A stretch of DNA of 64,000 nucleotides, taken from contig JAZQIM010000014.1 in assembly GCA_045541115.1 (NCBI GenBank), positions 62,001 through 126,000 on the forward strand, in the 5' to 3' direction. Within the stretch, counting starts at the first letter, position 1, and each line of letters begins with the position of its first letter. The DNA comes from Aphodoplasma sp045541115 (GTDB lineage Bacteria > Bacillota > Clostridia > UBA1381 > UMGS1253). Position numbers and translations under genes: made by a program. Shown here piece after piece: positions 1 through 9,543 of the stretch. The notes beneath the pieces were generated by a model. It did not search any database. It saw nothing but the letters and a program-made list of their open reading frames with translations, and had not been told where the DNA came from.

Positions 1-154
1 CGAGACCGGTAAGAAGCACCCCCTGCTCTTTAACATATGCAAGCACATCACTCATAAGGTCACTTCCGCATGCACTTATTATTTCAATATCTCCAATGTC
101 GTTTTTAGTCTTTACTTCGCCGTCAAGAAGCTGTTTTACTGTTGATAATCTCAT
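1..154 (-). CDS. DRTGG-domain protein, 5' part only
   Basis: This is the N-terminal 51 codons of a gene that runs off the left edge of the window. The ATG at 154-152 has a GGAGA ribosome binding site about 8 bases upstream. The peptide begins MRLSTVKQLLDG and contains CGSDLMSDVLAYVKEQGVLL, which matches the start of the small DRTGG-fold proteins that clostridia often encode near hydrogenase or serine-kinase genes. Those proteins are thought to be regulatory or ligand-binding, and no catalytic function is established for them. The family call rests on a short segment, so confidence is moderate. Confidence 0.55.
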   Translation of the reverse strand, partial: MRLSTVKQLLDGEVKTKNDIGDIEIISACGSDLMSDVLAYVKEQGVLLTGL

Positions 155-231
155 ATTATCTCTCCTTAATAAAATATAGGTTCTATCTGCTGTTTTTATC
201 ACTATATTTACGCGCATTTTTATCTGTAATT

Positions 232-260
232 ATTATATCATACTATAAATTTATTGTAAA
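232..260 (-). promoter_or_regulatory. Sigma-A type promoter for the DRTGG gene
   Basis: On the minus strand, TTTACA (260-255) is followed after 17 bases by TATAAT (237-232). It lies about 80 bases upstream of the start codon at 154. Confidence 0.6.
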
Positions 261-298
261 GTATTGTAAATAAAATATGGTGTCATATAAGAATTTAA

Positions 299-327
299 AA
301 GCGCCGCAAATTGAATTTGCGACGCTT
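299..327 (-). terminator. Terminator after the PqqD-like gene
   Basis: An inverted repeat, AAGCG.CGCAAAT against ATTTGCG.CGCTT with one internal mismatch and a 3-base loop, lies just past the stop codon at 332. On the minus strand it is followed by a short T run. Confidence 0.75.
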
Positions 328-331
328 ACCT

Positions 332-673
332 TTAAATTAAAGTTATAAACCCATAACTTTCTAATATCATAAAATATTTTGCTAATCTTTCGTATAACGG
401 ATTTGCTTTTTCCCCAAAATTTTCAGACACCGACACACCGATATCTGTTATCGTTGCTTTCCCATCAATCTGTTTAAAAACAAAGCTGCCGAATTCATCT
501 AAATGAACATAGCTTATCTTCGGTTTTTTTAATAATTTTTGTGCTATTTTATTAAATACACCTTTATTTTCAATTACAATAACGATAAGTCCATTTTCTT
601 CCTTATACGAAATCGTCTGCGAGATTTTCGGTATCTTGTCAAGATAATTCTCGTCTACAACTCGTTTTTTCAT
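332..673 (-). CDS. PqqD-like small protein
   Basis: This 113-residue protein has a C-terminal half of PqqD type (a winged-helix peptide chaperone fold), with HLDEFGSFVFKQIDGKATI followed by a helical segment and a terminal YGFITLI strand. PqqD proteins normally hand a precursor peptide to a radical SAM enzyme, but no such enzyme or precursor is visible here. The start at 673 overlaps the stop of the OPT transporter gene (ATGA), with a GGAGG site about 10 bases upstream, so the two genes are translationally coupled. A GTG at 694 could extend the frame by 7 residues but is less likely. The fold assignment is fairly firm and the role is unknown. Confidence 0.7.
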   Translation of the reverse strand: MKKRVVDENYLDKIPKISQTISYKEENGLIVIVIENKGVFNKIAQKLLKKPKISYVHLDEFGSFVFKQIDGKATITDIGVSVSENFGEKANPLYERLAKYFMILESYGFITLI

Positions 674-2583
674 TGTTTCTTCACTTTCCTCCACAATGAA
701 AATTTAAGAACAGTTAAAATTATTACAGCAAACAACACGAGTCCACCTATATTTGAAACGAGCGGCGAAATAGCAAATCTTGATGACAAATCAAATATCT
801 TGTCTACGCCTGCCACTGCAAGAAGAGCAAGTACTATTCCAACTAATCCTTCGCCGGCAATCATACCCGAGCAGAACAGTGTGCCGTCGCTCACGATTCT
901 GTCTTTGTCTTGCTTTTTGCTTCCTGTTTTCTCTACGAAGAAACGAACAAGTCCACCTACCATTATGCATGCATTAAGTTGTACCGGCAAATAAACACCA
1001 ATTGCAAACGGCAGCACAGGAAGTCCAACAACTTCAACAAAAACTGCGATAAATACGCCAATCATAACGAGTGCCCACGGGAGATTGCCTTCCATAACAC
1101 CTTCAATAATTAACTTCATAAGTGTCGCTTGAGGAGCTGCGAGTTCATCAGAACCAAATCCCCACGCGCTGTCAAGTAAATACAGTGTTGCGCCAATTGC
1201 AAATGCCGCAGCTACAACGCCTATAACCTCTCCGATTTGTTGTTTTTTTGGCGTTGCGCCTAACAAATATCCCGTTTTTAAATCCTGCGATGTATCGCCC
1301 GCAATTGCAGACACAATACAAATTACAGAACCGATTGCGATAGCACTGCACATACCTGCAATCCTGTTCATGCCTGTAAATTTAAGTATCAAGGTTGCAA
1401 TAAGAAGTGTAGCAATAGCCATGCCTGATACAGGGTTGTTACTGCTGCCGACTAATCCGACCATGCGCGATGAAACAGTAGCAAAGAAGAATCCAAAAAC
1501 TACAACTATAACAGCGCCAAGCAAACTTACAGGTATTGCCGGTATTCGCCACACTAATAATGTTAAAATTACAATTGCGATCAGTACAACAACAAGGCTT
1601 ATATCCTTTTCTGTACGAAGTGCTGCTTTAGTTTCTGTTTTTGCACTTGAAACACTTTTGATTGCACCTGAAAACGTTTTAATAATCAATGGCAAGGACT
1701 TAATCAAACTGATAATACCGCCTGCCGCAAGTGCACCTGCACCGATATAGCGGATATATGTGCTCCAGATTGCGCTCGCACCACCTTCGGCAAACAACTG
1801 ACCGATAGGAGCTGTGCTTGGATACAGTATGATATTTTCGCCGAATAAAACAATAATCGGAATCAAAACGAGCCAGCTTAAAATACCGCCCGCAAACATG
1901 TACGACGAAATTCTCGGACCGCATATATATCCAACGCTCATTACAGCCGGATAAATCTGTGTGCCGATTTCGCCCGCAAAGCCCTTTACCCTTACGGAAA
2001 TTTCGCCCGCCACAAGCTTAAGTCCGTCAATTATAAACTTAAACAATGCCGCAAATCCCATACCGGCAAATACCGTAGATGCATTCGCGCCACCTTTTTC
2101 GCCGGCAAGCAAAACTTCTGCGCACGCTGTACCTTCAGGATACGGAAGCACGCCATGCTCTTTAACGATAAGCGCATTTCGAAGCGGCACCATAAAGAAC
2201 ACACCAAGCAATCCGCCGATTAGTGCGATAAGAGTGATTTCAAGTATGCCCGGATTGTCAACTTTACCTTCTGCAGCCCATAAAAACAGTGCAGGAATAG
2301 TAAATATTGCACCTGCTGCAAGTGATTCACCCGCCGAGCCAATCGTCTGAACGATATTACTCTCAAGTATCGAATTTTTGCGCATAATAACTCTTATAAC
2401 GCCCATAGATATAACAGCCGCAGGAATTGATGCTGATACTGTCATACCAACGCGTAATCCTAAATATGCGTTAGCTGCGCCAAATATTACAGCAAGTAAT
2501 ATACCGATTATTACAGATGTTATTGTAATTTCAGGTGTAACTTTTTCTGCAGGAATATATGGTTTGAATTCCTTATTGTCCAT
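670..2583 (-). CDS. OPT family oligopeptide transporter
   Basis: This 637-residue polytopic membrane protein has about 14-16 hydrophobic segments. The N-terminal part (TITSVIIGILLAVIFGAANAY) and the conserved KEHGVLPYPEGTACAEVL region are typical of the OPT family. Members take up oligopeptides or metal chelates with H+ or Na+. The start at 2583 is preferred over an ATG at 2619 because AGAGG precedes it while the upstream ATG has no ribosome binding site. It sits between the dipeptidase gene pepD and the PqqD-like gene on the same strand, which suggests a peptide uptake and hydrolysis unit. Substrate specificity cannot be read from the sequence. Confidence 0.9.
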   Translation of the reverse strand: MDNKEFKPYIPAEKVTPEITITSVIIGILLAVIFGAANAYLGLRVGMTVSASIPAAVISMGVIRVIMRKNSILESNIVQTIGSAGESLAAGAIFTIPALFLWAAEGKVDNPGILEITLIALIGGLLGVFFMVPLRNALIVKEHGVLPYPEGTACAEVLLAGEKGGANASTVFAGMGFAALFKFIIDGLKLVAGEISVRVKGFAGEIGTQIYPAVMSVGYICGPRISSYMFAGGILSWLVLIPIIVLFGENIILYPSTAPIGQLFAEGGASAIWSTYIRYIGAGALAAGGIISLIKSLPLIIKTFSGAIKSVSSAKTETKAALRTEKDISLVVVLIAIVILTLLVWRIPAIPVSLLGAVIVVVFGFFFATVSSRMVGLVGSSNNPVSGMAIATLLIATLILKFTGMNRIAGMCSAIAIGSVICIVSAIAGDTSQDLKTGYLLGATPKKQQIGEVIGVVAAAFAIGATLYLLDSAWGFGSDELAAPQATLMKLIIEGVMEGNLPWALVMIGVFIAVFVEVVGLPVLPFAIGVYLPVQLNACIMVGGLVRFFVEKTGSKKQDKDRIVSDGTLFCSGMIAGEGLVGIVLALLAVAGVDKIFDLSSRFAISPLVSNIGGLVLFAVIILTVLKFSLWRKVKKQ

Positions 2584-2673
2584 ACCTAACCTCTTTTCCG
2601 CCGCGTTTTTTCGCGACATTTTTTTACATCGATTCTAAATATATCATATTTTATACGAAAACACAATAAATTT

Positions 2674-4110
2674 TTATTTTAATTCAGCCAGCAATCTACA
2701 TAATATTTCATACATTTTCTTTGTAGAGGATATGCAAAGCTTTTCTTCTACAGTATGAACGCCCGACATACTTGGCCCGATTGCAATGCAGTCAAGATTT
2801 TTTATTTTCGCCGAAAACACTGCACATTCCAAGCCTGCATGAACCGCAACAATTCTTACATCTTTGCCCGGTATTTTGTCACAAACTCCCAGATATCTCT
2901 CCCGAAGCTCCGATTCTTCTTTATATTCCCAAGGACTATATTGTCCCGATGCTTCATATTTTATATTTAGATATTTGCTTATAGATAATAGTTTGTCCTT
3001 TAAAAACTCAAGTGATGATGCTTTGTTGCTTCGAAGTGTATACAAAAATACAATCTCATCTTGTTTTGTTTCAACAATGCCCAGATTTAAAGACGTTTCT
3101 ACAAGTCCATCAATAGTTTTACTCATCTCTACTACACCATTAGGTGTCGCAAGAAGAATATGAACTATTTTTTTTGTATCGTCAACGCATAAAACCTCAA
3201 AGCTGCCGGACTCGCCTTTTTCAATCGTAATAACACAATCTTCTCTGTCAGATATTTCTTCTGTTACAATTTTTATATATTTATCTGTTAAATCATAAAA
3301 TTTATCATAATCATTTACAAGAATCTGTGCCGTTGAACTTGTCGTAATTACGTTTCCCTTAGTTCCGCCGTCAAGCGATATTATATTAAAATCTGTATTT
3401 AACGCGATATTGCTTAATATCCGGCTCATTAAGATGTTCGCGTTAACTCTTCCTTTATCTATCTCAACACCGGAGTGGCCGCCCTTCAAATTACTGATTT
3501 TAATTATTGCTTTAGTTCCTGTTTTTTTCTCTCTTTTAAATGGAGCCATAAACTTTACGTCGCATCCGCCCGCACAAGAAACTGTAAGTTCCTCGTCATT
3601 TTCTGCATCTAGATTTATCATTCTGTCCGATTTTAAAAGCGACATATCAAGTTTTCCGGCACCAATCATACCGATTTCTTCATCCGTGGTAAACACTGCT
3701 TCAATCGGTGGATGAACAAGAGCATCATCCTCTAAAATTGCCATAATCATCGCAACTGCAATTCCGTTATCTGCACCGAGCGTTGTATCCTTAGCTTTTA
3801 TATAATCGCCATCTATATAAGTCGTAATTGCATCTTTTTCAAAGTCAATGTCAGAGCCGTCTGCCTTTTGACATACCATATCGATATGGCCCTGCAGAAT
3901 AACAGGTTTAGCATTTTTTAGCTCGCCTGTTCCATCTTTATATATAATAACATTTAAAGCTTCATCTTTGATATATCTTAAGTCGTTTGCTTTTGCAAAC
4001 TCTACACAAAATCCGCTTATTTCTTTCATGTTTCTCGATCCATGCGGGATTTTGCATATTTCTTCAAAAATTTCAAAAACCCTTGAAGTTTTAATGTCTG
4101 AATTTTTCAT
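2674..4110 (-). CDS. pepD: Aminoacyl-histidine dipeptidase (PepD-type, M20 family)
   Basis: This 478-residue cytosolic metallopeptidase is of the M20C/PepD type and hydrolyses dipeptides such as Xaa-His using a two-zinc centre. The expected ligand motifs are present in order: GHIDMVCQ (His/Asp), LGADNGIAVA (bridging Asp), TDEEIGMIGA (catalytic Glu pair), and a C-terminal HAGLECAVF with the late His ligand in SGVHTVEE. Length is normal for the family. The ATG at 4110 has GGTGGA just upstream; the longer frame would use GTG at 4119. The downstream OPT transporter suggests the two work together on imported peptides. Confidence 0.92.
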   Translation of the reverse strand: MKNSDIKTSRVFEIFEEICKIPHGSRNMKEISGFCVEFAKANDLRYIKDEALNVIIYKDGTGELKNAKPVILQGHIDMVCQKADGSDIDFEKDAITTYIDGDYIKAKDTTLGADNGIAVAMIMAILEDDALVHPPIEAVFTTDEEIGMIGAGKLDMSLLKSDRMINLDAENDEELTVSCAGGCDVKFMAPFKREKKTGTKAIIKISNLKGGHSGVEIDKGRVNANILMSRILSNIALNTDFNIISLDGGTKGNVITTSSTAQILVNDYDKFYDLTDKYIKIVTEEISDREDCVITIEKGESGSFEVLCVDDTKKIVHILLATPNGVVEMSKTIDGLVETSLNLGIVETKQDEIVFLYTLRSNKASSLEFLKDKLLSISKYLNIKYEASGQYSPWEYKEESELRERYLGVCDKIPGKDVRIVAVHAGLECAVFSAKIKNLDCIAIGPSMSGVHTVEEKLCISSTKKMYEILCRLLAELK

Positions 4111-4147
4111 TTTATCCACCAGCTTTTAGTTTAATTGAATTCTTTTT

Positions 4148-4999
4148 CTACATAACCGACAAAACAATACCGACAATAATTATAAATGCGCAGGCAAGCT
4201 TCCTTATTATGTTCCTTTCCTTATAAATCAGCTTTCCTAATAGTATTGTAACTACAACATCAACCTGTTTTATAATAGTCATCGTTACAACCTGGCTTGA
4301 TGGATCAGAATTTGCTATAAAAAGCAATCTGTCTCCTATTACAAGAAGAAGGCTAAGCACATATAGCCACGGATTTGTAAATGTCTTTTTTACTTCAAAT
4401 TTTTCTCTTTTAATAAGCATATACAAAAGATAAAACACCGATAAAAGAAGCATAAACCAAAATTGCAATGCCGATGATGTAATTTCTCCTGTCGACATTA
4501 TGTATTTATCAAGAGTACCTGAAACGGAGTTGAAAAAACAACTGAGCAAAATATAAACTATATATTTATAGTTATACTCCTCTTTATTTTCAACCTTATT
4601 TTGATTTACAAAATATAAGCCGAGTATAATAAGAAACAAACTCGCAACTGTTTTAACTGTAAGACTTTCATGCAAAAACAATATGCCAAACAAAATCGAG
4701 AAAACAACTCTTGACATATCGAACACACCGTAAATGCTTACAGGAACTTTCTTTAGACTTTTAAAGCTTAATATCCATGCAAAAAATACGGCAAGCGATT
4801 TTACAATCATCCACACAAAAATTGAGGGCGTAAAATTAAACGCCCCTTCTGCTGTTAATGCCGATGCTAAAAATCCGATAAATGTATATCCAAATAATGC
4901 CGATAAAACGTTTACATCTGCTAGTATAGCCTTTTTTATAGGCGCTCTTGTACCCTTTATGATACCATATAATAAAACAAATATTACCCAAAGCTCCAT
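4148..4999 (-). CDS. DMT/EamA-type permease
   Basis: This 283-residue protein has about ten hydrophobic helices arranged as two EamA-like halves. The segments SIYGVFDMSRVVFSILFGILFLHESL and IKQVDVVVTILLGKLIYKER are the repeated end-of-half signatures of drug/metabolite transporters. The substrate is unknown. It starts 36 bases after the atpC stop on the same strand and may be co-transcribed with the ATP synthase operon, although its function is probably unrelated. A GAGG site precedes the ATG at 4999. Confidence 0.85.
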   Translation of the reverse strand: MELWVIFVLLYGIIKGTRAPIKKAILADVNVLSALFGYTFIGFLASALTAEGAFNFTPSIFVWMIVKSLAVFFAWILSFKSLKKVPVSIYGVFDMSRVVFSILFGILFLHESLTVKTVASLFLIILGLYFVNQNKVENKEEYNYKYIVYILLSCFFNSVSGTLDKYIMSTGEITSSALQFWFMLLLSVFYLLYMLIKREKFEVKKTFTNPWLYVLSLLLVIGDRLLFIANSDPSSQVVTMTIIKQVDVVVTILLGKLIYKERNIIRKLACAFIIIVGIVLSVM

Positions 5000-5035
5000 A
5001 AATTTTTCCTCTTTTTGTATGTTATGTCAGGTGTT

Positions 5036-5305
5036 TTATTTATCTTCTGCCCATTTAGCACTACCCGACATAAGCGTGACATCCTCTGATGTTACGCTTA
5101 ATAATCCCCTCTCTATATCAAGCACTTTCATATTGCCATCTTCAAATTCTATACGGCATTTGCATGGCTTTACAGAAGTAACAAAGGGTGTATGATTCGC
5201 CATAACTGCAAGCTCACCTTCGACACCTCTTAATGATACACATACAATTTTTTCATCAAACAAATTACCGTCAGGTGTTGTGACAACAAATTTAAAACTT
5301 TTCAT
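5036..5305 (-). CDS. atpC: ATP synthase F1 epsilon subunit, lacking C-terminal domain
   Basis: This 89-residue protein contains only the N-terminal beta-sandwich of epsilon (FVVTTPDGNLFDEKI, GVEGELAVMANHTPFVT, and a late beta strand GLLSVTSEDVTLMSG). Typical bacterial epsilon is about 130-140 residues and carries a C-terminal helical hairpin that can inhibit ATP hydrolysis; this part is absent. The frame ends cleanly, and only 36 bases separate it from the next gene, so the missing domain is not nearby in another frame. The start overlaps the atpD stop (TAATG). Last gene of the atp operon. Confidence 0.93.
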   Translation of the reverse strand: MKSFKFVVTTPDGNLFDEKIVCVSLRGVEGELAVMANHTPFVTSVKPCKCRIEFEDGNMKVLDIERGLLSVTSEDVTLMSGSAKWAEDK

Positions 5306-6702
5306 TATACCACCTTTTTAGCCTTTTCAACCGCTTCATCTATGCTTCCGACAAACAAAAATGCCGATTCAGGCAAGTCGTCGTGCTTGCCTTCTATTAT
5401 TTCTTTAAATCCTCTTATTGTTTCAGCTAACGGCACATATTTTCCGCTGATACCTATAAACTTTTCCGATACATGGAACGGCTGAGACAAGAATCTCTGG
5501 ATTTTTCTTGCTCTTTGAACCAAAAGCTTATCTTCGTCAGAAAGCTCATCCATGCCCATAATCGCAATTATGTCCATAAGTTCGTTATATCTTTGAAGAA
5601 CCCTTTGAACCTCACGAGCAACGTTGTAATGCTCATCGCCTAATATATCTGCCGATAATATACGGCTCGTAGATTCGAGCGGGTCAACAGCGGGATAAAT
5701 ACCTTGTGAAGCTATGCTTCTTGACAAAACCGTCGTAGCATCCAGGTGCGCAAACGTCGTAGCAGGCGCAGGGTCTGTCAAGTCATCGGCAGGAACGTAC
5801 ACCGCCTGAATAGATGTTATCGAGCCTTTTTTCGTCGAGGTTATTCTCTCCTGAAGTACACCCATTTCATTTGCAAGCGTAGGCTGATAACCAACGGCTG
5901 ACGGCATTCTTCCAAGAAGTGCTGACACTTCCGAACCGGCTTGTGTGAATCTGAAAATATTATCTATAAACAATAAAACGTCCTGTCCTTCTTCTTCGCG
6001 GAAATATTCTGCCATAGTAAGACCTGAAAGTCCAACTCTCATTCTTGCTCCCGGCGGCTCATTCATCTGGCCATATACAAGCGCCGTATTGGATAAAACG
6101 CCCGATTCTTTCATTTCGTTATATAAATCGTTTCCTTCTCTTGTACGCTCGCCAACACCTGTAAAAACTGATAATCCGCCATGCTCTTTTGCAATATTAT
6201 TTATAAGCTCCATGATAAGCACCGTTTTTCCAACGCCGGCGCCACCAAACAAACCTATCTTTCCGCCCTTTGAATATGGGCATAACAGGTCTATTACCTT
6301 TATGCCTGTTTCAAATATTTGTGTAGATGTCGAAAGCTCAGAATACGGCGGTGCCGGTCTATGAATGTCCCATCTCTCAACATCTTCAGGGGCACTCTGA
6401 TTATCAACCGGATTTCCAAGTACATTAAAAATTCTGCCAAGAGTCTTTCTTCCTACAGGAACACTTATAGCCTTTCCTGTATCGATAACCTGTGTACCTC
6501 TTGATAAACCGTCTGTCGACGCCATAGCAATACAGCGCACAGTGTTGTCGCCTATATGCTGTGCCACTTCTACAGTTAATGTTCTCTCGCCTATTTTCAT
6601 ATTTAATGCATTGTATATGGCAGGCAGTTTCCCTTCTTCAAATCGAACGTCAACTACAGGGCCCATAACCTGCACAACACTGCCATTTAATGTGTTTTCC
6701 AT
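5305..6702 (-). CDS. atpD: ATP synthase F1 beta subunit
   Basis: This 465-residue catalytic subunit of the F1 head has Walker A GGAGVGKT, the ERTREGNDLY segment with the catalytic Glu and the Arg next to it, Walker B DVLLFIDNIFRF, and the DELSDEDKLLVQRARKIQ region (DELSEED-type loop) that interacts with gamma. Length is normal. It lies between atpG and atpC in standard order. Confidence 0.98.
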   Translation of the reverse strand: MENTLNGSVVQVMGPVVDVRFEEGKLPAIYNALNMKIGERTLTVEVAQHIGDNTVRCIAMASTDGLSRGTQVIDTGKAISVPVGRKTLGRIFNVLGNPVDNQSAPEDVERWDIHRPAPPYSELSTSTQIFETGIKVIDLLCPYSKGGKIGLFGGAGVGKTVLIMELINNIAKEHGGLSVFTGVGERTREGNDLYNEMKESGVLSNTALVYGQMNEPPGARMRVGLSGLTMAEYFREEEGQDVLLFIDNIFRFTQAGSEVSALLGRMPSAVGYQPTLANEMGVLQERITSTKKGSITSIQAVYVPADDLTDPAPATTFAHLDATTVLSRSIASQGIYPAVDPLESTSRILSADILGDEHYNVAREVQRVLQRYNELMDIIAIMGMDELSDEDKLLVQRARKIQRFLSQPFHVSEKFIGISGKYVPLAETIRGFKEIIEGKHDDLPESAFLFVGSIDEAVEKAKKVV

Positions 6703-6714
6703 TTTTATGCCTCC

Positions 6715-7518
6715 TTACATACCACTTCCGGCAACTATTTCTGTGATTTCCTGTGTGATGCTACCTTGTCTTGCGCGATTATATTCAAGTGTAAGATTTT
6801 CAATCATCTCCGACGCATTCTTTCCTGCAGAATCCATCGCAAATCTTCTTGCCACAACTTCACAAGTAAAGCTCTCTCTTACTGCCTCAAGTATCTTTGA
6901 AGCAACATATTCTTCGATAAGCGCCTCAAGTATCGTCTTTTCATCAGGTTCAAAAATGATATCCGCCTTAGAGTTAATATCCTTTTTCTCCAAAGGCATT
7001 ATCCATGTTATCTGAGGCTCCTGAACCATCATCGAAGTATATTTCGTTGATACAATTCCAACCTTTTCGTAATTGCCTTCTTTAAAGTCATTGCATAATT
7101 TTTTTGCAAGTTCAATCGCCTGTGAATACGAATATCCTTCAGCCTTTGTAATCTCCTTTTTATATCGTTCGGATGCTCTCTTGCCGATAGGATAAATATC
7201 GTTAAAATCAATTTTTTCAGTCACTTTAAATATGTTTGAGTTATATCCACCCGCAAGTCCGCGGTCACCTGCAATTACGATGAGGCAAATCTTTTTTTCC
7301 TCGCCACTTTTCATATATTCGCTTTTCTCGCACACTCTCGACGATGAAAGCATATCAATCGTTGTTTGCATAGCGCTCGCGTACTGACGGCTCTTTGTCA
7401 TCGCATTCGTGGCACCTCTGATTTTTGCAGATGCAACAAGCCCCATCGCCTTTGTCAAGTGCAAGGTTGAGTCGACACTTTTTATTCGGTTTTTCAAGCT
7501 TTTTGTATCTATACCCAT
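6715..7518 (-). CDS. atpG: ATP synthase F1 gamma subunit
   Basis: This 267-residue central-stalk subunit has the N-terminal coiled-coil helix (KSLKNRIKSVDSTLHLTKAM), the GDRGLAGGYN turn, and the C-terminal helix with RFAMDSAGKNASEM and YNRARQGSITQEI, all diagnostic. It is about 15-20 residues shorter than most bacterial gamma subunits, the loss being in the middle Rossmann-like domain. It transmits rotation between the c ring and the alpha/beta hexamer. Confidence 0.97.
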   Translation of the reverse strand: MGIDTKSLKNRIKSVDSTLHLTKAMGLVASAKIRGATNAMTKSRQYASAMQTTIDMLSSSRVCEKSEYMKSGEEKKICLIVIAGDRGLAGGYNSNIFKVTEKIDFNDIYPIGKRASERYKKEITKAEGYSYSQAIELAKKLCNDFKEGNYEKVGIVSTKYTSMMVQEPQITWIMPLEKKDINSKADIIFEPDEKTILEALIEEYVASKILEAVRESFTCEVVARRFAMDSAGKNASEMIENLTLEYNRARQGSITQEITEIVAGSGM

Positions 7519-7528
7519 AGTATCACTC

Positions 7529-9016
7529 CTACATCTCGCAAAGAGCTTGTTTTAGTGTTTTGACATCTTCATCATCAAAGAAATTATCTTCAATTCTCTT
7601 TAGCCATGCTTCATACTTTCTCTCAAGTAAATCGTATAATTTCTGCTCATAATCCGAAACCTTGTCTACTGCTATATCATTAAGGTATCCGTTAACAACA
7701 GCATAAACGATTGCCACCTGACATCCAACTCGAACAGGCGCATTTTTCTTTTGCTTTAACACTTCAACGATTCTTTCGCCAAGTGCAAGACGCTTTTTCG
7801 TATCTTCATCAAGGTCACTTCCAAACTGTGCAAACGACTGTAGCTCACGGTATTGTGCATACAAGAGCTTAAGTTCGCCCGATACTTTCTTCATCGCCTT
7901 AAGCTGCGCAGAACCACCAACACGACTTACAGATATACCGGGGTTTATTGCCGGCATAATACCTGCGTGGAAAAGCTCTGTTTCAAGGAAAATTTGTCCG
8001 TCAGTTATCGATATAACATTAGTCGGAATATACGCCGACACATCGCCCGCCTGTGTTTCGATTACAGGAAGTGCAGTTATCGAGCCGCCACCATATTCCG
8101 GTGCAACACACGCCGCTCTTTCAAGCAATCTTGAGTGAAGGTAAAATACATCGCCGGGATATGCTTCCCTTCCGGGCGGACGACGAATAAGTAGTGAAAG
8201 CGCACGATATGCAATCGCATGCTTTGACAAATCGTCATAAATTATAAGAACGTCTTTGCCTTGTTCTCTGAAATACTCTGCCATAGCACATCCTGAATAT
8301 GGCGCAATATACTGTATTGGCGCAGTTTCAGAGGCCGATGCAGATACTATGATTGTATACTCCATTGCTCCGGCTTTTTCAAGGTCATTTGCAAGCTGTG
8401 CAACCGCCGTATTCTTCTGTCCGATTGCAACATATATGCATATAACATCTGTATTTTTCTGATTTATAATTGTATCTATTACTATCTCTGTTTTACCTGT
8501 CTGTCTATCACCTATAATAAGCTCTCTTTGTCCTCTGCCAATCGGAATCATACTGTCAATAGCTTTGATTCCTGTTTGCAGCGGAACAGATACGCTCTTT
8601 CTTTCGATTATTCCGGGGGCTTCCGATTCAATAGGTCTTGTCTGTGTTGTTTCAACAGGTCCTTTTCCATCTATAGGATTTCCAAGCGCACCTACAACTC
8701 TGCCTATTAACTGCTCACCAACCGGCACAGAAACAACCTTTCCTGTGCGATAAACTTTTGAACCTTCGTGTATATCGTCTGAATCAGACAAAAGTGCAAC
8801 GGAAACTGTTTCATCTTCAAGATTTTGCGCCATACCGATACTGCCGTTTTCAAACTCCAAAAGCTCGCTTGCCATACATGAACGAAGTCCATATACCTTT
8901 GCAATACCGTCGCCAACTAAAATGACACTGCCTGTTTCCTGCATCTCCATTTTCGACTCATAATTTTTAATTTGTTCTTTTATAATCTGGCTGATTTCAT
9001 CAGGTCTTATATTCAT
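7529..9016 (-). CDS. atpA: ATP synthase F1 alpha subunit
   Basis: This 495-residue non-catalytic nucleotide-binding subunit has Walker A GDRQTGKTE, the DDLSKHAIAYR and LLIRRPPGREAYPGDVFYLH segments containing the sensor Arg region, and the C-terminal helical bundle. The N-terminal DEISQIIKEQI helix is where delta docks. It overlaps the end of atpH by a few bases, as expected for translational coupling in the operon. Confidence 0.98.
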   Translation of the reverse strand: MNIRPDEISQIIKEQIKNYESKMEMQETGSVILVGDGIAKVYGLRSCMASELLEFENGSIGMAQNLEDETVSVALLSDSDDIHEGSKVYRTGKVVSVPVGEQLIGRVVGALGNPIDGKGPVETTQTRPIESEAPGIIERKSVSVPLQTGIKAIDSMIPIGRGQRELIIGDRQTGKTEIVIDTIINQKNTDVICIYVAIGQKNTAVAQLANDLEKAGAMEYTIIVSASASETAPIQYIAPYSGCAMAEYFREQGKDVLIIYDDLSKHAIAYRALSLLIRRPPGREAYPGDVFYLHSRLLERAACVAPEYGGGSITALPVIETQAGDVSAYIPTNVISITDGQIFLETELFHAGIMPAINPGISVSRVGGSAQLKAMKKVSGELKLLYAQYRELQSFAQFGSDLDEDTKKRLALGERIVEVLKQKKNAPVRVGCQVAIVYAVVNGYLNDIAVDKVSDYEQKLYDLLERKYEAWLKRIEDNFFDDEDVKTLKQALCEM

Positions 9017-9543
9017 TTTCGTATCACATCCTTTACATTCTTAAGATGCTCTTTTATGCTTGCGTTAACTGTTTTGCCATCAATTTCGATAATAAGACCG
9101 CCAAGTATTGTCTCATCTACTTCGCATTTTAGCATAACAGTTCGTCCGCTCATTTTTTCTAACTTATCTTTTAAAGCTGTTTTTTCTTCTTCTCTTAATT
9201 CTACAGCGCTTATTACCTTTGCACATGACATCTTCTTTATTTCATTTAGAAGTTTTTTATATTCCTCCACACATAAATCAAATTCCTTGATATATCTTCT
9301 TTCACATAAAAGCTTAACAAAAGACAAAACATGTGTGGGCACATTATCCGAAAAGGCATTGTCGAGCACATGGCATCTTTCACTTAAAGGTATTCCGGGC
9401 GATGACAGAAGCTGCAGATACTGCGGATTTTCGCTAAAAATATCATTTAACAAGTCAAGCGATTTTGCATACTCCTGCTCTTTGTCATTTTCCATCGCCA
9501 ATGCAAACAAGGCCTTCGCATATTCTTTAACTACATCACTCAT
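9013..9543 (-). CDS. atpH: ATP synthase delta subunit
   Basis: This 176-residue peripheral-stalk subunit (OSCP homologue) has an N-terminal helical bundle beginning VVKEYAKALFALA and a C-terminal part with the family signature VDETILGGLIIEIDGKTVNASI. The ATG at 9543 overlaps the atpF stop and has a GGTGAT site; the frame can be extended 3 codons to a GTG at 9552. It links the b stalk to the top of the alpha subunits. Confidence 0.95.
   Translation of the reverse strand: MSDVVKEYAKALFALAMENDKEQEYAKSLDLLNDIFSENPQYLQLLSSPGIPLSERCHVLDNAFSDNVPTHVLSFVKLLCERRYIKEFDLCVEEYKKLLNEIKKMSCAKVISAVELREEEKTALKDKLEKMSGRTVMLKCEVDETILGGLIIEIDGKTVNASIKEHLKNVKDVIRK

Noticed and set aside
5000..5035. Frameshifted remainder of atpC
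   Set aside because: Only 36 bases lie before the next gene, and they do not encode an epsilon C-terminal helix in any frame.
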